Assembly (NCBI GenBank): GCA_963728165.1
Contig: CAVSIY010000002.1
Coordinates: forward strand, 682,001-746,000
Source of the DNA: Hyphomicrobium_A sp963728165
GTDB lineage: Bacteria; Pseudomonadota; Alphaproteobacteria; Rhizobiales; Hyphomicrobiaceae
Direction of reading: 5' to 3'
DNA length: 64,000 nt
The notes under the pieces are model-generated. The model had not been told where the DNA came from. It was given only the letters and a program-made list of their open reading frames with translations, and ran no database searches. Position numbers and translations under genes: made by a program. This document shows, piece after piece, positions 53,634 through 62,547 of this stretch (position 1 is its first letter; every line of letters begins with the position of its first letter).

Positions 53634-55685
53634 CTAGGAAACGCGCGAGGCCGCCGCCTCGGCGACACGTGGCGCCATCGGCGGCAGCGGCGGCGGCTGT
53701 TGGGCCCGGTCAGGCCGCTCGGCGCGCAGCAACAGCTCCAGAAAGCAGATCGCGTTGGCATCATCCATATCGCCGCGCCCGAACACGAGCTCGAGACCGC
53801 CGCGCAGCTCCGGGCTGCGGGTTAGCTCGCGCGCAAAATAACGCTCAAACAGCGAGCCGGGGACAACCGCCAAGGCGCCAATGGCACCTTTCACCGCATT
53901 GCGCAGCGCTGCCAGGCCGGAGCTCGTCATTGCCTCCGTGTCCATCACGCCTTCGTGCGCGCGCAGCGCCCGCGAGATCATCGAAGCGGCATAACGGGCC
54001 GCAAAATAGTCAGCGAGGATATCGTGGGTGAAATCGAGGGAGCCTGACTTGCGGCCCGCCCCGAAAAACGCGAACCGGACCAGCGCCACGCGCAGCCGGC
54101 GGAGCAGGACTTCATCCTGGCCGGTTCCGCCCCGGCCGATGGCGAACAGATGGCGCGCGTCCTCGGCCGAGAACGCGCCTACGTCCTCGCCCACTTGCGG
54201 CAGCCGTCGCATCCTGTGCGCCAACCCACCGATGAGCTCGAACAATAGCTCTGGCGCCTGCTCGTCGAGCAGACGGCACACCGCCGCCTCGAGGTCCTCC
54301 CCGTTGGGCACGGGCACCTCCAGCCGCAGCGCCTCGTCCTCCAGCGACTGCGCCAGCGACTCGACGTCGACGAAGTCCTGCCATTGAAACACGCGCTTGC
54401 CGTGCTCGCGCCGGATCATGCTCTCGACCAGCAGATCGAGCACGTCGAGCTCGTCGTGCGGCATGTCACCGTTCTCGTGGTAATGCGACAGCATCACGCT
54501 GCAGTAGAACGGCAGCTGGGCGAGGGCCGCGAGCTCGCCGGAGCCTTCGAGGGCCGCAACGAAGCGCTCGACGCGGGGAGAGTTCATCGCCCCCTCGCGC
54601 CCGCCCTCGAGCTCGAGCCAGGCGAGCTCCTTCCAGGATTTGGCCGTCCACGGGCTCAACTCGTAGATCTCGGCGGTGTCACCGCGGACGAGCTGGCGCT
54701 CGAGAAAATCGCGGAACGCCGCACTGGAGCTGACCAGAGAGTCCCTGGTGCAAATAAGGAACTGGGCCCTGCTGTCGGGCGCCGTCAGCGCCTCATCGAC
54801 GAAGGAGAAGAAGTCGCTGCCCCCGGCGTAGAACTCGTCGAGCCCGTCGAACATCCAGATGGCGTGGCCGCTCTTGAGCAGCCATTTGAACTGCTCGGAA
54901 GTGGTCAGCTCCGCGATGTCGGTCTCGGCCACCGCCGCGATGACGTCGTCGACGTAGCCGATGCGCCTGCCGCGCAGATGCTCGGGCAGGAATACGATCG
55001 GCCGCACGCGGGCGTGACGCGCCTTCTTGGCGGTTATGAACTCATGGTAGAGGGCGGAGGCGAGCGCATTGAACGCAATCGTCTTGCCGCTTCCGGCGGC
55101 GCCGTCGATGATGCGCAGCTTCGGCCCCGGCTCGCAGATCACCGTCTTCAGGTGCTCGACCAGGTCGGTGCCCGGCTTGGCGCGGCAGCTGCCCGCGGCA
55201 CCTTGGCGGAGGAAGAAGGGCTGAGGCACGCGGCGGACGTTGTCGGCGAGCGCCAGAACGCCGCCGAGAACGGAACGGGCGCGGCGTGCTTCCTTGCGCT
55301 CGATCTTGTAGGCGGCGTCGAAGAACTCAACCGGAACGCGAATGCCGCCGGCCTCGCCCAGGATGCGCGTCGCCTCGCCCAGAAACTGCTGCGAATAGCC
55401 GAGCCGGCTGGCGACCAAGAAGCAGCCGATGGCGCCGGGCGCCTTGCCCATCTCGGATGAGAACCGCGCAAGCAGTGCGGCCTCGGCGGCCGCGCGCTCG
55501 GCGTGCTGTACGGCATTGAGATCGCTCGAGGATGCGTGCGTCTCCTCGTCGGTCCAGATGAGGATGGTGCGGCTTGGTCCGGCGCGCTCTGGACGCTCGA
55601 ACGCGAGCAATTCCGCTTCGGCGCGGATGAGGCGTAAGCCACCAGCTTCGAGATAGGATTGCGCGTCGTGGGAGAGGGAGCGCAT
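53634..55685 (-). CDS. NACHT-family STAND NTPase, candidate defence protein
   Basis: 683 residues. Walker A is G-A-A-G-S-G-K-T (195-202). The NACHT-type Walker B is W-M-F-D-G-L-D-E (277-284), with the extra acidic residue after DGLD. A sensor-like F-L-I-C-T-R-D-S sits at 309-316. A winged-helix-type F-T-H-D-I-L-A-D-Y-F-A-A-R-Y lies near 580. The N-terminal 160 residues are an unassigned effector-like domain. No leucine-rich or other long repeat sensor follows. ATG 55685 with GAAGG upstream is preferred to ATG 55742. Bacterial NACHT proteins of this build often defend against phage; that role is inference here. Confidence 0.85.
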   Translation of the reverse strand: MRSLSHDAQSYLEAGGLRLIRAEAELLAFERPERAGPSRTILIWTDEETHASSSDLNAVQHAERAAAEAALLARFSSEMGKAPGAIGCFLVASRLGYSQQFLGEATRILGEAGGIRVPVEFFDAAYKIERKEARRARSVLGGVLALADNVRRVPQPFFLRQGAAGSCRAKPGTDLVEHLKTVICEPGPKLRIIDGAAGSGKTIAFNALASALYHEFITAKKARHARVRPIVFLPEHLRGRRIGYVDDVIAAVAETDIAELTTSEQFKWLLKSGHAIWMFDGLDEFYAGGSDFFSFVDEALTAPDSRAQFLICTRDSLVSSSAAFRDFLERQLVRGDTAEIYELSPWTAKSWKELAWLELEGGREGAMNSPRVERFVAALEGSGELAALAQLPFYCSVMLSHYHENGDMPHDELDVLDLLVESMIRREHGKRVFQWQDFVDVESLAQSLEDEALRLEVPVPNGEDLEAAVCRLLDEQAPELLFELIGGLAHRMRRLPQVGEDVGAFSAEDARHLFAIGRGGTGQDEVLLRRLRVALVRFAFFGAGRKSGSLDFTHDILADYFAARYAASMISRALRAHEGVMDTEAMTSSGLAALRNAVKGAIGALAVVPGSLFERYFARELTRSPELRGGLELVFGRGDMDDANAICFLELLLRAERPDRAQQPPPLPPMAPRVAEAAASRVS

Positions 55686-55987
55686 GCGGCCTTCGTCGGG
55701 TCGGCACCGACGCGGGGCGATGAATCGGTTGCACCGATGCATCGTGCGCGTCGATCGCTGGTCTTAGCGCCGCCCTCTGGTCGCTTTCGTGATGCCCCGC
55801 CGGACGCACCTTACACACCATGTAATTACGATCCAATTATGACCGCGGTGGGCATATCAACGAACTCGCAAATGCATCAAAGGGATCGCGCCGTGTCTCG
55901 ATACGCAACCGTCGTCGGCGCGCTTGGGTGTCACAATTGGGCGTGCTAGAGCGAAAGGCTTCGATCCGTGCCGGGAGGAAAAACAGA

Positions 55988-57253
55988 ATGTCGACGGGGA
56001 TGAGAGTGACCGCACTGCTGGCGCTGCTTGCGCTGGCCGGTGCCGCGCCGGCGCCTGCGAAAGACTTCACCTTCGACGAGAAGGTGAACGAGCGCATGGC
56101 GAAGAAGCTCAACATCCCGGTCTTTTTCGCCGTGCCGGCGAGCGCCCGTGCCAAGCTTCCCGACGACATCAAGACCTCCTTCAAGCTGATCGACTTCAAG
56201 CACCCCGATGCCAAGGGCGCGGCCGGCGACGTCGGTCTGCGGCTGGTCGTTGCAAGCCGCTCCAACCTCGCCAAGCGGCTGGCCGAGAGCGGCCTGGTGC
56301 AGACCGGCGACCTGCTCTTGAGCTTCCGCACCGAATGGGGCGGCGCCGGCGCTTATCCCAACGTGCAGATGGGCATCAGCCATACCGGCCTCGCCTACGT
56401 GACCGACGGCAAGGTGCACAATCTCGATAATCCCTTGAACGAGGAATATCTGGGGCGCGGCATGCGCGGTGACCTTACGAGCGAGCACTACCGCACACTC
56501 GACTACATTCACGTCATCCGCCCGCGCAACCTGACGGACGCGGAGCGCGCCAACATCGTCGCCTGGGCAAAGCGCATGAACGCCGCTGCGTCTCGCGTCT
56601 ATCCGAGTCAGATCAGCTTCAACCAGGATTACAATGCGCCGAAATACCGGCCGCACCGCTCGCTCGACTTCGTGAAGCGGCTGGGCCAGATCGCGCTCGG
56701 CCAAAATCCGCCGGGCACCATCGACATGTTCTGTTCCGAATTCGCCTGGTCGATGCTGGCGCTCAGGGACTGCGATCCCGACAAGACCGCCGACGCCTTC
56801 AAGGGCAGCCGCGTGCCCGCGTGCGTCAAGGAGCCGATGCGGCCCATGAATGCGACCGGCAACGTCGTGCCCCGCCACGGCCGCGGCTCGTACTCGGGTC
56901 TCGGCGACGGCCCGCTGCTCGTCGTCGATGCCATGAAGCTTCCCGCCGAGCAGCGCGAGAAGGTGCTGCACTCGATCTTCGTCGACAACCCGGAGGGGCT
57001 CAAGAAGCTGTCGGTGGGGCACCGTGCGCTGGCCGAATCCATGGGGCCCAAGTTCGCGCGGCTGGAGAGCTATTATACCGGCATCACGGGTCGGTTCTGG
57101 CATAACTGGTGGGCGCGCCTGCTCGGCACCGGGTTCAACTACGCAGGAATCGCCGAGAACTACTCGCCGACCTCCTACCTCATCAACACGCTGCTTCCGG
57201 CCAACAACAAGAACCGGTCGATGGACTACGTCGCGACCATCGTGATCGAGTAG
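55988..57253 (+). CDS. Exported permuted papain-like protein (YiiX/NlpC-P60 type)
   Basis: 421 residues with a Sec signal peptide ending near A-P-A-P-A. H132 in G-I-S-H-T-G-L-A-Y precedes the Cys in D-M-F-C249-S-E-F-A. This His-before-Cys order fits circularly permuted papain-fold amidases of the YaeF/YiiX class. It may cleave peptidoglycan or lipid-linked amides in the periplasm. GGAGGA sets the start. It is followed 12 nt later by an M19 dipeptidase gene, so both probably process peptides outside the cytoplasm. Confidence 0.72.
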   Translation: MSTGMRVTALLALLALAGAAPAPAKDFTFDEKVNERMAKKLNIPVFFAVPASARAKLPDDIKTSFKLIDFKHPDAKGAAGDVGLRLVVASRSNLAKRLAESGLVQTGDLLLSFRTEWGGAGAYPNVQMGISHTGLAYVTDGKVHNLDNPLNEEYLGRGMRGDLTSEHYRTLDYIHVIRPRNLTDAERANIVAWAKRMNAAASRVYPSQISFNQDYNAPKYRPHRSLDFVKRLGQIALGQNPPGTIDMFCSEFAWSMLALRDCDPDKTADAFKGSRVPACVKEPMRPMNATGNVVPRHGRGSYSGLGDGPLLVVDAMKLPAEQREKVLHSIFVDNPEGLKKLSVGHRALAESMGPKFARLESYYTGITGRFWHNWWARLLGTGFNYAGIAENYSPTSYLINTLLPANNKNRSMDYVATIVIE

Positions 57254-57265
57254 CGCCAGCCGGCG

Positions 57266-58324
57266 ATGCCCATGAACCGCCGACGCTTTCTCCTGGCTGG
57301 CCTTGCTGCTCCCTTCGCGCTGCGGCAGGCCGCGCTGGCGCGCGAGGACCGCGTGCTCATCGGCGACATGCACGCGCATCTGTTCTTCTTCGGGCCCAAC
57401 GCCGCCAAGCATCGGCCGTTGGGAGCCACCATGGCGGCCGGCAACGCGACGCTCGTCGCCTGGTCGCTCGTCGGCGACCTGCCGTGGCTGCGCCGCAGCC
57501 CGCGCGGGCTGCAGCAAAAGGGTGCACCCGGGCGCGGCGAAGCACTCAACTGGTTGAAAGACGAGATCGGTCGGGCCAAACAGCACCTTGCCGCACAGGG
57601 ACTGAAAATCATCCTGACACCGGAGGACGTCGACCGCGCGCTCGGCGGCGAGCCGCACGTCGTGCTCGCGGTCGAAGGCGCGAGCTTCATCGAGGATGAT
57701 ATCGAGCCGTTGCGTGCAGCCTACGACCTCGGCATCCGCCACCTCCAGCTCGTGCACTACGTCGACAATCCGCTCGGCGATTTCCAGACCGCGCGCCCAA
57801 AGCACGGGGGCCTGTCGGCGCTCGGCAAGGAGGTCGTTGCCGAATGCAACCGGCTCGGGATGCTCGTCGATCTCGCGCACGCGAGCGAGGACGGCGTGCA
57901 CCAGGCGCTGGCGATCTCCAAGGTGCCGGTGGTGTGGTCGCACGGCTCGGTGACGCGGTCGGCGCAACCGCACTGGTCGATGGCGGCAACGAAAGCGCGC
58001 CAGCTCAGGCTGGAAGCCGCGAAGGCGATCGCCGACCGGGACGGCGTCGTCGGTCTGTGGACCTTGCGCTCCGACATCGGGCCGAGCATCGGCGACTATG
58101 CCCGGCGGCTGGCGCAGCTGGCCGATTGGCTGGGCGAGGACCACGCCGCCTTCGGCACCGACATGAACGCCATCGCGCATCCGGTCGTCGCCGACTACGC
58201 CGACCTGCAGCGCGTCGTTACGCATTGGCGCAAGCAAGGCATGGCGGATGGCCGCATCCGCAAGCTCGCCATCGCGAACTATGCCCGCGTGTTGAAGCAG
58301 GCGCTGGCCACCAAGCCGGTTTAG
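57266..58324 (+). CDS. Exported M19-family (renal) dipeptidase
   Basis: 352 residues. The N-terminus N-R-R-R-F-L-L-A-G-L-A-A-P is a twin-arginine-type signal. The metal-binding set is D-M-H-A-H, the bridging Glu in V-E-G-A-S-F, His in D-L-A-H-A-S and W-S-H-G-S, and Asp in F-G-T-D-M. Such enzymes hydrolyse dipeptides. Pairs with the upstream permuted papain-like gene. Confidence 0.9.
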   Translation: MPMNRRRFLLAGLAAPFALRQAALAREDRVLIGDMHAHLFFFGPNAAKHRPLGATMAAGNATLVAWSLVGDLPWLRRSPRGLQQKGAPGRGEALNWLKDEIGRAKQHLAAQGLKIILTPEDVDRALGGEPHVVLAVEGASFIEDDIEPLRAAYDLGIRHLQLVHYVDNPLGDFQTARPKHGGLSALGKEVVAECNRLGMLVDLAHASEDGVHQALAISKVPVVWSHGSVTRSAQPHWSMAATKARQLRLEAAKAIADRDGVVGLWTLRSDIGPSIGDYARRLAQLADWLGEDHAAFGTDMNAIAHPVVADYADLQRVVTHWRKQGMADGRIRKLAIANYARVLKQALATKPV

Positions 58325-58722
58325 CTGGCTCTTCATCGAGGGAAGGCGCGCACCTTTAGCCTCGCGGTGCTACCACCCGAGGGTTTGAGGAAACCAGGGA
58401 GCGGGGCGGCTCAGGCCCTCGACGAACTCCGAAATTGGGTGCGGCCTTCGCCGCCCCACCCGGCACGTGGCTCGTCCGCCGCCATTCCCCGAACTGCACC
58501 TTATCCGGGGCGTTACTGAGATTTTCGCCTCAGCAGCAGGATGGACCCGGGGATAGCTATATGTCCCCGACCGGTCGTGCCGGCCCTCTCCGCGCAAGTC
58601 CGCCAGCGCACGTCTGCGCCCCCGGTCTTTGGAGTGGGCGGGCGGAAGTGTAAGGGCGCCGCGGGGAGCGGGGATTAGTTTCCATTCCGAACGCATGCAC
58701 CTGCTGTCGCAGTCAACGCGCG
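58325..58722. other. Intergenic stretch, nothing recognised
   Basis: About 400 nt between the dipeptidase and the convergent P-type ATPase gene. No frame has initiation signals or family similarity, and no clear terminator with a T-run is visible. Confidence 0.5.
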
Positions 58723-61251
58723 TCAGCGTTTCGGCCGCGCGTAAAACCAGCGTTTGGCGACCTCGGTCGCGCACACGTAGAGGATCACGATGGCAAAACC
58801 AGCGAGCAGGATCTCTGCAGGCAGCGGCTCGAAGCCAAAGGGACGTGCGACAAACGCCAGGTAGGGCAGCGCAACGGCAATGACGCCGACGGCGATGGTG
58901 GAAACGACCAAGAGGCGGCTCGGCCGGCTGCGCCAGCAGGGAAGGTGCGTACGTAGCACCAGCACCACGGCGAGCTCGGTCAGCAGCGAGACGACGAACC
59001 AGGTGCTGCGAAAGATCGTCTCGTCGGCGGAGAAGACCTCGAGCAAAAGCGCGAAGGTCAACAGATCGAAGGCGGTGCTGATGAGGCCGAACACCACCAT
59101 GAAGGAGCGGATGTTGGCGATGTTCCACTGCTGCGCCGTCTCGGTCATCTGCGGATCGACGTTGTCGGTCGAAAGGGCGATCGCGGGGATGTCGGAGAGG
59201 AAGTTGTTCAACAGGATCTGCTTGGCAAGCAGCGGCAGGAACGGCACCAGCAGCGTGCCCAGCGCCATGCTGATCATGTTGCCGAAGTTGGCGCTGGTGG
59301 TGATCGCCACGTACTTGAAGGTGTTGGCAAAGGTGCGCCGTCCGTCGAGCACGCCGTCCTTGAGGACGTTGAGGTCGCGCTGCAGCAGCACGATGTCGGC
59401 GCTCTCGCGTGCCACGTCGACCGCAGAATCGACGGAAACGCCGACGTCGGCCGCATTCAAGGCCGGCGCATCGTTGATGCCGTCGCCGAGATAGGCGACC
59501 ACGTTGCCGCGCTCCTGCAGCGCCAGCACGATGCGCTCCTTCTGCTGGGGATCGACCTCGGCGAAGATGTCGGTCGTCTCGGCGAGGTGCCAGAGCGCCT
59601 CCTCGCGCGTCGCGTAGAGCTGCTGGCCCGTGAGCAACTTCTTGGGATCGAGGCCAACGGCGGCGCCGACGTGGGCCGCCACGTGGCGGTTGTCGCCGGT
59701 TATGATCTTGACCGAGATTCCGGCCTGCGCGAGCTCGGCGATCGTGGTGTCGATCTCCTCCTTGAGGGGATCGAAGAAGAGCAGAAAGCCTTCAAACAGC
59801 ATCCCGCTCTCGTCGCCGCGCTCGTAGCGCGCCTTTGCCGGCGTCCGCTTCGTCGCCAGGCCGAGCACGCGGTATCCTTCCGCTCCCTTGGCGCCATAGA
59901 AGGTGGCGAGGCTCTCCCGCTTCTTTTCGTCGAGCGGCTCCAGGCCCGCGGCGCCGGCGCCATGCGTGCAGCACTCCATCACCGTGTCGAACGCTCCTTT
60001 GGTGATGATGAGATGGCCCTCCTCGCCCTCCTCCGCGACGACGATCGTCAGCCGCTTGCGCACGAAATCGTAGGGGATCTCGTCGATCTTTCGCTCAGCG
60101 CCCGTGCCGACGCCGCGGCGGTTCGCCTCCTCGAGGATCGCGGCATCGAGCGGATTGTCGATGCCGGTCTCGAGCCGGGAGTTGATCGCCGCGCAGCGGA
60201 ACACGCGGTCGGACGGCGCGCCATCCGCATCGACCGCACCGCTGACCTCGACGATGCCCTTGGTCAGCGTCCCGGTCTTGTCGGTGCACAACACGTCGAC
60301 GCTGCCCAGATTCTCGATCGCCGCCAAGCGGCGCACGATGACGCCGCGCTTGGCCATGCGGCGGGCCCCGGCCGCCAAGGTGACGCTGACGATGGCCGGC
60401 AACAGCTCGGGCGTCAGGCCGACGGCGAGCGCCACGGCAAAGAGCAGCGACTCGACCAGCGGTCGCTGCAGCAAGAGATTGACGGTGAACACGAAGATCA
60501 CGATCGCCGTCATGATCCGCGTCAACAGATAGCCGAACTTGCGCAAGCCCCGCTCGAACGCCGTGTCGGGGCTGGCGCCCGCGAGACGGCCGGCAACGGT
60601 GCCGAACTCCGTCGCCTCGCCGGTCTTCACCACCAGCACCTTGGCGGTCCCGCTGCGCACCGAGGTGCCGAGGAACACCGCGTTGGTGCGCTGCTGCAGG
60701 GAGGCGTCGGCAGGGCTCAACCCCGGCGTCTTCTCGACGGGGAAGGACTCCCCCGTCAGCGCGGCCTGCGACAAGAGGAAGTCGCGCGCCTCGAGCACGA
60801 TGCCGTCGGCCGGAACGAGATTGCCGGCAGACAGCAGGATCACGTCGCCGGGTACGATCGTGTGGGCATCGATGGTCTCCGCTACGCCGTCGCGCAAGGC
60901 GACGACGCGTAGCGCGATGGCATCGCGCAGGCGTTTCACCGCCTCGGTCGCGCGGTATTCCTGCGCGAAGCCGAGCAGCGTGCTGCCGAGCACGATGGCG
61001 AGGATGATGATCGCGTCCGTCCACTCTCTCAGAACCGCCGAGACGAGGGCACCGAAGATCAGGATCAGCACCAGCGGGCTCTCGTACTGGCGCAGGAGCA
61101 AGCGCAGTGGGGTGGCGCTCTCCTTGGCGGTGACGCGGTTCTCGCCCAGGCGCTGCAGGCGCTCCTCGGCTTCGGTCCCACTGAGACCCGATGCCGAGGT
61201 CTGCAGCGCGCTCAACAGATCGGCGGCGTCTCGCGACCAGTAGGCTTGCAC
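58723..61251 (-). CDS. P-type ATPase, MgtA-like (P3B)
   Basis: 842 residues starting at GTG 61251. An N-terminal cation-ATPase domain is followed by T-G-E-S (166-169, phosphatase loop), P-E-L-L-P (281-285) in M4 as in Mg-importing P3B pumps, D324 in D-K-T-G-T-L-T, nucleotide-domain segments, and G-D-G-I-N-D-A-P-A. Ten helices. Probably Mg2+ uptake. The usual mgtA leader elements are not recognisable in the 69 nt upstream, so regulation by leader RNA is unlikely. Confidence 0.9.
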   Translation of the reverse strand: MQAYWSRDAADLLSALQTSASGLSGTEAEERLQRLGENRVTAKESATPLRLLLRQYESPLVLILIFGALVSAVLREWTDAIIILAIVLGSTLLGFAQEYRATEAVKRLRDAIALRVVALRDGVAETIDAHTIVPGDVILLSAGNLVPADGIVLEARDFLLSQAALTGESFPVEKTPGLSPADASLQQRTNAVFLGTSVRSGTAKVLVVKTGEATEFGTVAGRLAGASPDTAFERGLRKFGYLLTRIMTAIVIFVFTVNLLLQRPLVESLLFAVALAVGLTPELLPAIVSVTLAAGARRMAKRGVIVRRLAAIENLGSVDVLCTDKTGTLTKGIVEVSGAVDADGAPSDRVFRCAAINSRLETGIDNPLDAAILEEANRRGVGTGAERKIDEIPYDFVRKRLTIVVAEEGEEGHLIITKGAFDTVMECCTHGAGAAGLEPLDEKKRESLATFYGAKGAEGYRVLGLATKRTPAKARYERGDESGMLFEGFLLFFDPLKEEIDTTIAELAQAGISVKIITGDNRHVAAHVGAAVGLDPKKLLTGQQLYATREEALWHLAETTDIFAEVDPQQKERIVLALQERGNVVAYLGDGINDAPALNAADVGVSVDSAVDVARESADIVLLQRDLNVLKDGVLDGRRTFANTFKYVAITTSANFGNMISMALGTLLVPFLPLLAKQILLNNFLSDIPAIALSTDNVDPQMTETAQQWNIANIRSFMVVFGLISTAFDLLTFALLLEVFSADETIFRSTWFVVSLLTELAVVLVLRTHLPCWRSRPSRLLVVSTIAVGVIAVALPYLAFVARPFGFEPLPAEILLAGFAIVILYVCATEVAKRWFYARPKR

Positions 61252-61320
61252 GGGCGACCCCGGTTCAGACGCGCGTCGTTGGCGCGACGCAACCGATCAT
61301 AAGGCATCCGCTCGCGGCCA

Positions 61321-62361
61321 TCAGCGGGCAGCTTGGCGCACGATACGGTGCACGAAGGCGAGCTTGGCGACCGCGACCTCGGGGATCACGAAGGGATAGA
61401 AGTCGCCGTGGCCCATGCTGCGGTTGATGTCGTTGAGCGCCAGCGTGAGCGGGACCCAGCGCTCGATCAGCGCCTCGAAACGCTCGGCGCGATAGACGTC
61501 CGCGGCCTTGATCAGCCGCGCGGCCGCGCTGGTCAGCCGCGGGGTGCGCGGCTCGATCTTGTGAACCGCGGCGGTGTCGAGGGCATCGACCATGTGCAGA
61601 TAGTGCGCCCACGTCTCAGCCCAATCTTCCCACGGATGCGAGCTTGCATAGGCCGACACATGCCGCAGCGACCAGTCCGGCGGCGGCCCCGAGGCGTGAT
61701 GGCGCTCGAGCGCGGCGTTGTAATTCTCGCGCTCGTCCCCGAACATCTGGCGGAAGGGCTCGATGTTGTCGGTGCCCTCGACCAGAAGCATCCAGTAGTA
61801 GTGGCCGCTCTCGTGGCGCAGGTGTCCCAGCAGCGAGCGGTAGGTCTCGGCCATGGCCTGGCGCTGGCGCTCGCGCTCGACCGAGTCGGCTTCCCCGACC
61901 GCGATCGTGATGACGCCGTCGATATGGCCGGTGATAGCGTCGTTGGCGAAGTCGAACGTCAAGGGGCCCTTGCCGACGGCGGCGCCGTCGAGCGGCAGCC
62001 CGAAGCGCAGAAGCGAATAGACGAGGCGCTTCTTGGCGCGCTCGAAATCACCCCAGGCGCGCAAGTTGACGGGATCGGACAGGTCGGGAATGGTGCGGTT
62101 CAAGGCGCAGGCGCTGCAGAAGGCCGTCGGCGCGCCGTCGCGGACCAGCCAGTTGCACACGCCGTGCTGCTCGTTGGCGCAGTAGTGGTAGCGGGGGCCC
62201 TTGGGCTTCCTCCATTCGCGCCACGGCAGTCGGGCGTCCGAGGCCAGGGTCACCATCTCCAGCCGCTCGGGCTCGAAGCCGAGGGCCCGCTTGCAGGAGA
62301 GGCATTGCACGTTCTCGAAGTAGACCGTATTGCCGCAAGAGCCGCATTTGAACGTCTGCAC
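61321..62361 (-). CDS. Putative zinc-binding metallopeptidase (DUF2248-like)
   Basis: 346 residues. Two N-terminal zinc ribbons (C-G-S-C-G with C-L-S-C, and C-A-N-E-Q-H with C and C-S-A-C) precede a helical domain with H-E-S-G-H-Y-Y-W, an HExxH zinc site, and a downstream E-D-W-A-E-T-W-A-H-Y-L-H. GTG 62361 with GAGGA four nt upstream is chosen; the open frame runs much further without similarity. It is commonly found beside transglutaminase/DUF2126 genes, as here, where it is divergent from one. Confidence 0.85.
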   Translation of the reverse strand: MQTFKCGSCGNTVYFENVQCLSCKRALGFEPERLEMVTLASDARLPWREWRKPKGPRYHYCANEQHGVCNWLVRDGAPTAFCSACALNRTIPDLSDPVNLRAWGDFERAKKRLVYSLLRFGLPLDGAAVGKGPLTFDFANDAITGHIDGVITIAVGEADSVERERQRQAMAETYRSLLGHLRHESGHYYWMLLVEGTDNIEPFRQMFGDERENYNAALERHHASGPPPDWSLRHVSAYASSHPWEDWAETWAHYLHMVDALDTAAVHKIEPRTPRLTSAAARLIKAADVYRAERFEALIERWVPLTLALNDINRSMGHGDFYPFVIPEVAVAKLAFVHRIVRQAAR

Positions 62362-62547
62362 CGGGTCCTCGACTTCAGCGCCGCTGTTGCCGACGCCGGA
62401 ACGTCGCGGCCGGAGGGTCGTTTCTTTGCTCAAAGTTAATGCAGCAAGCCCACTTCTGAGGCAATGCTCAAACTTCGTGCGAGAGGAAAGATGATCTATG
62501 CTCCGAACGCCGCAACGCACAAGAGGTCTGGCTTCTAACAGGTCCTG

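Noticed and set aside
48971..53764. 1597-codon open frame on the minus strand
   Set aside because: It is antisense to the MexEF-like genes, has low-complexity Arg/His/Asp composition typical of high-GC shadow frames, and no family motifs.
61252..61320. Mg-sensing leader RNA before the MgtA-like gene
   Set aside because: Only 69 nt separate it from the upstream gene and no M-box or leader-peptide features are visible.
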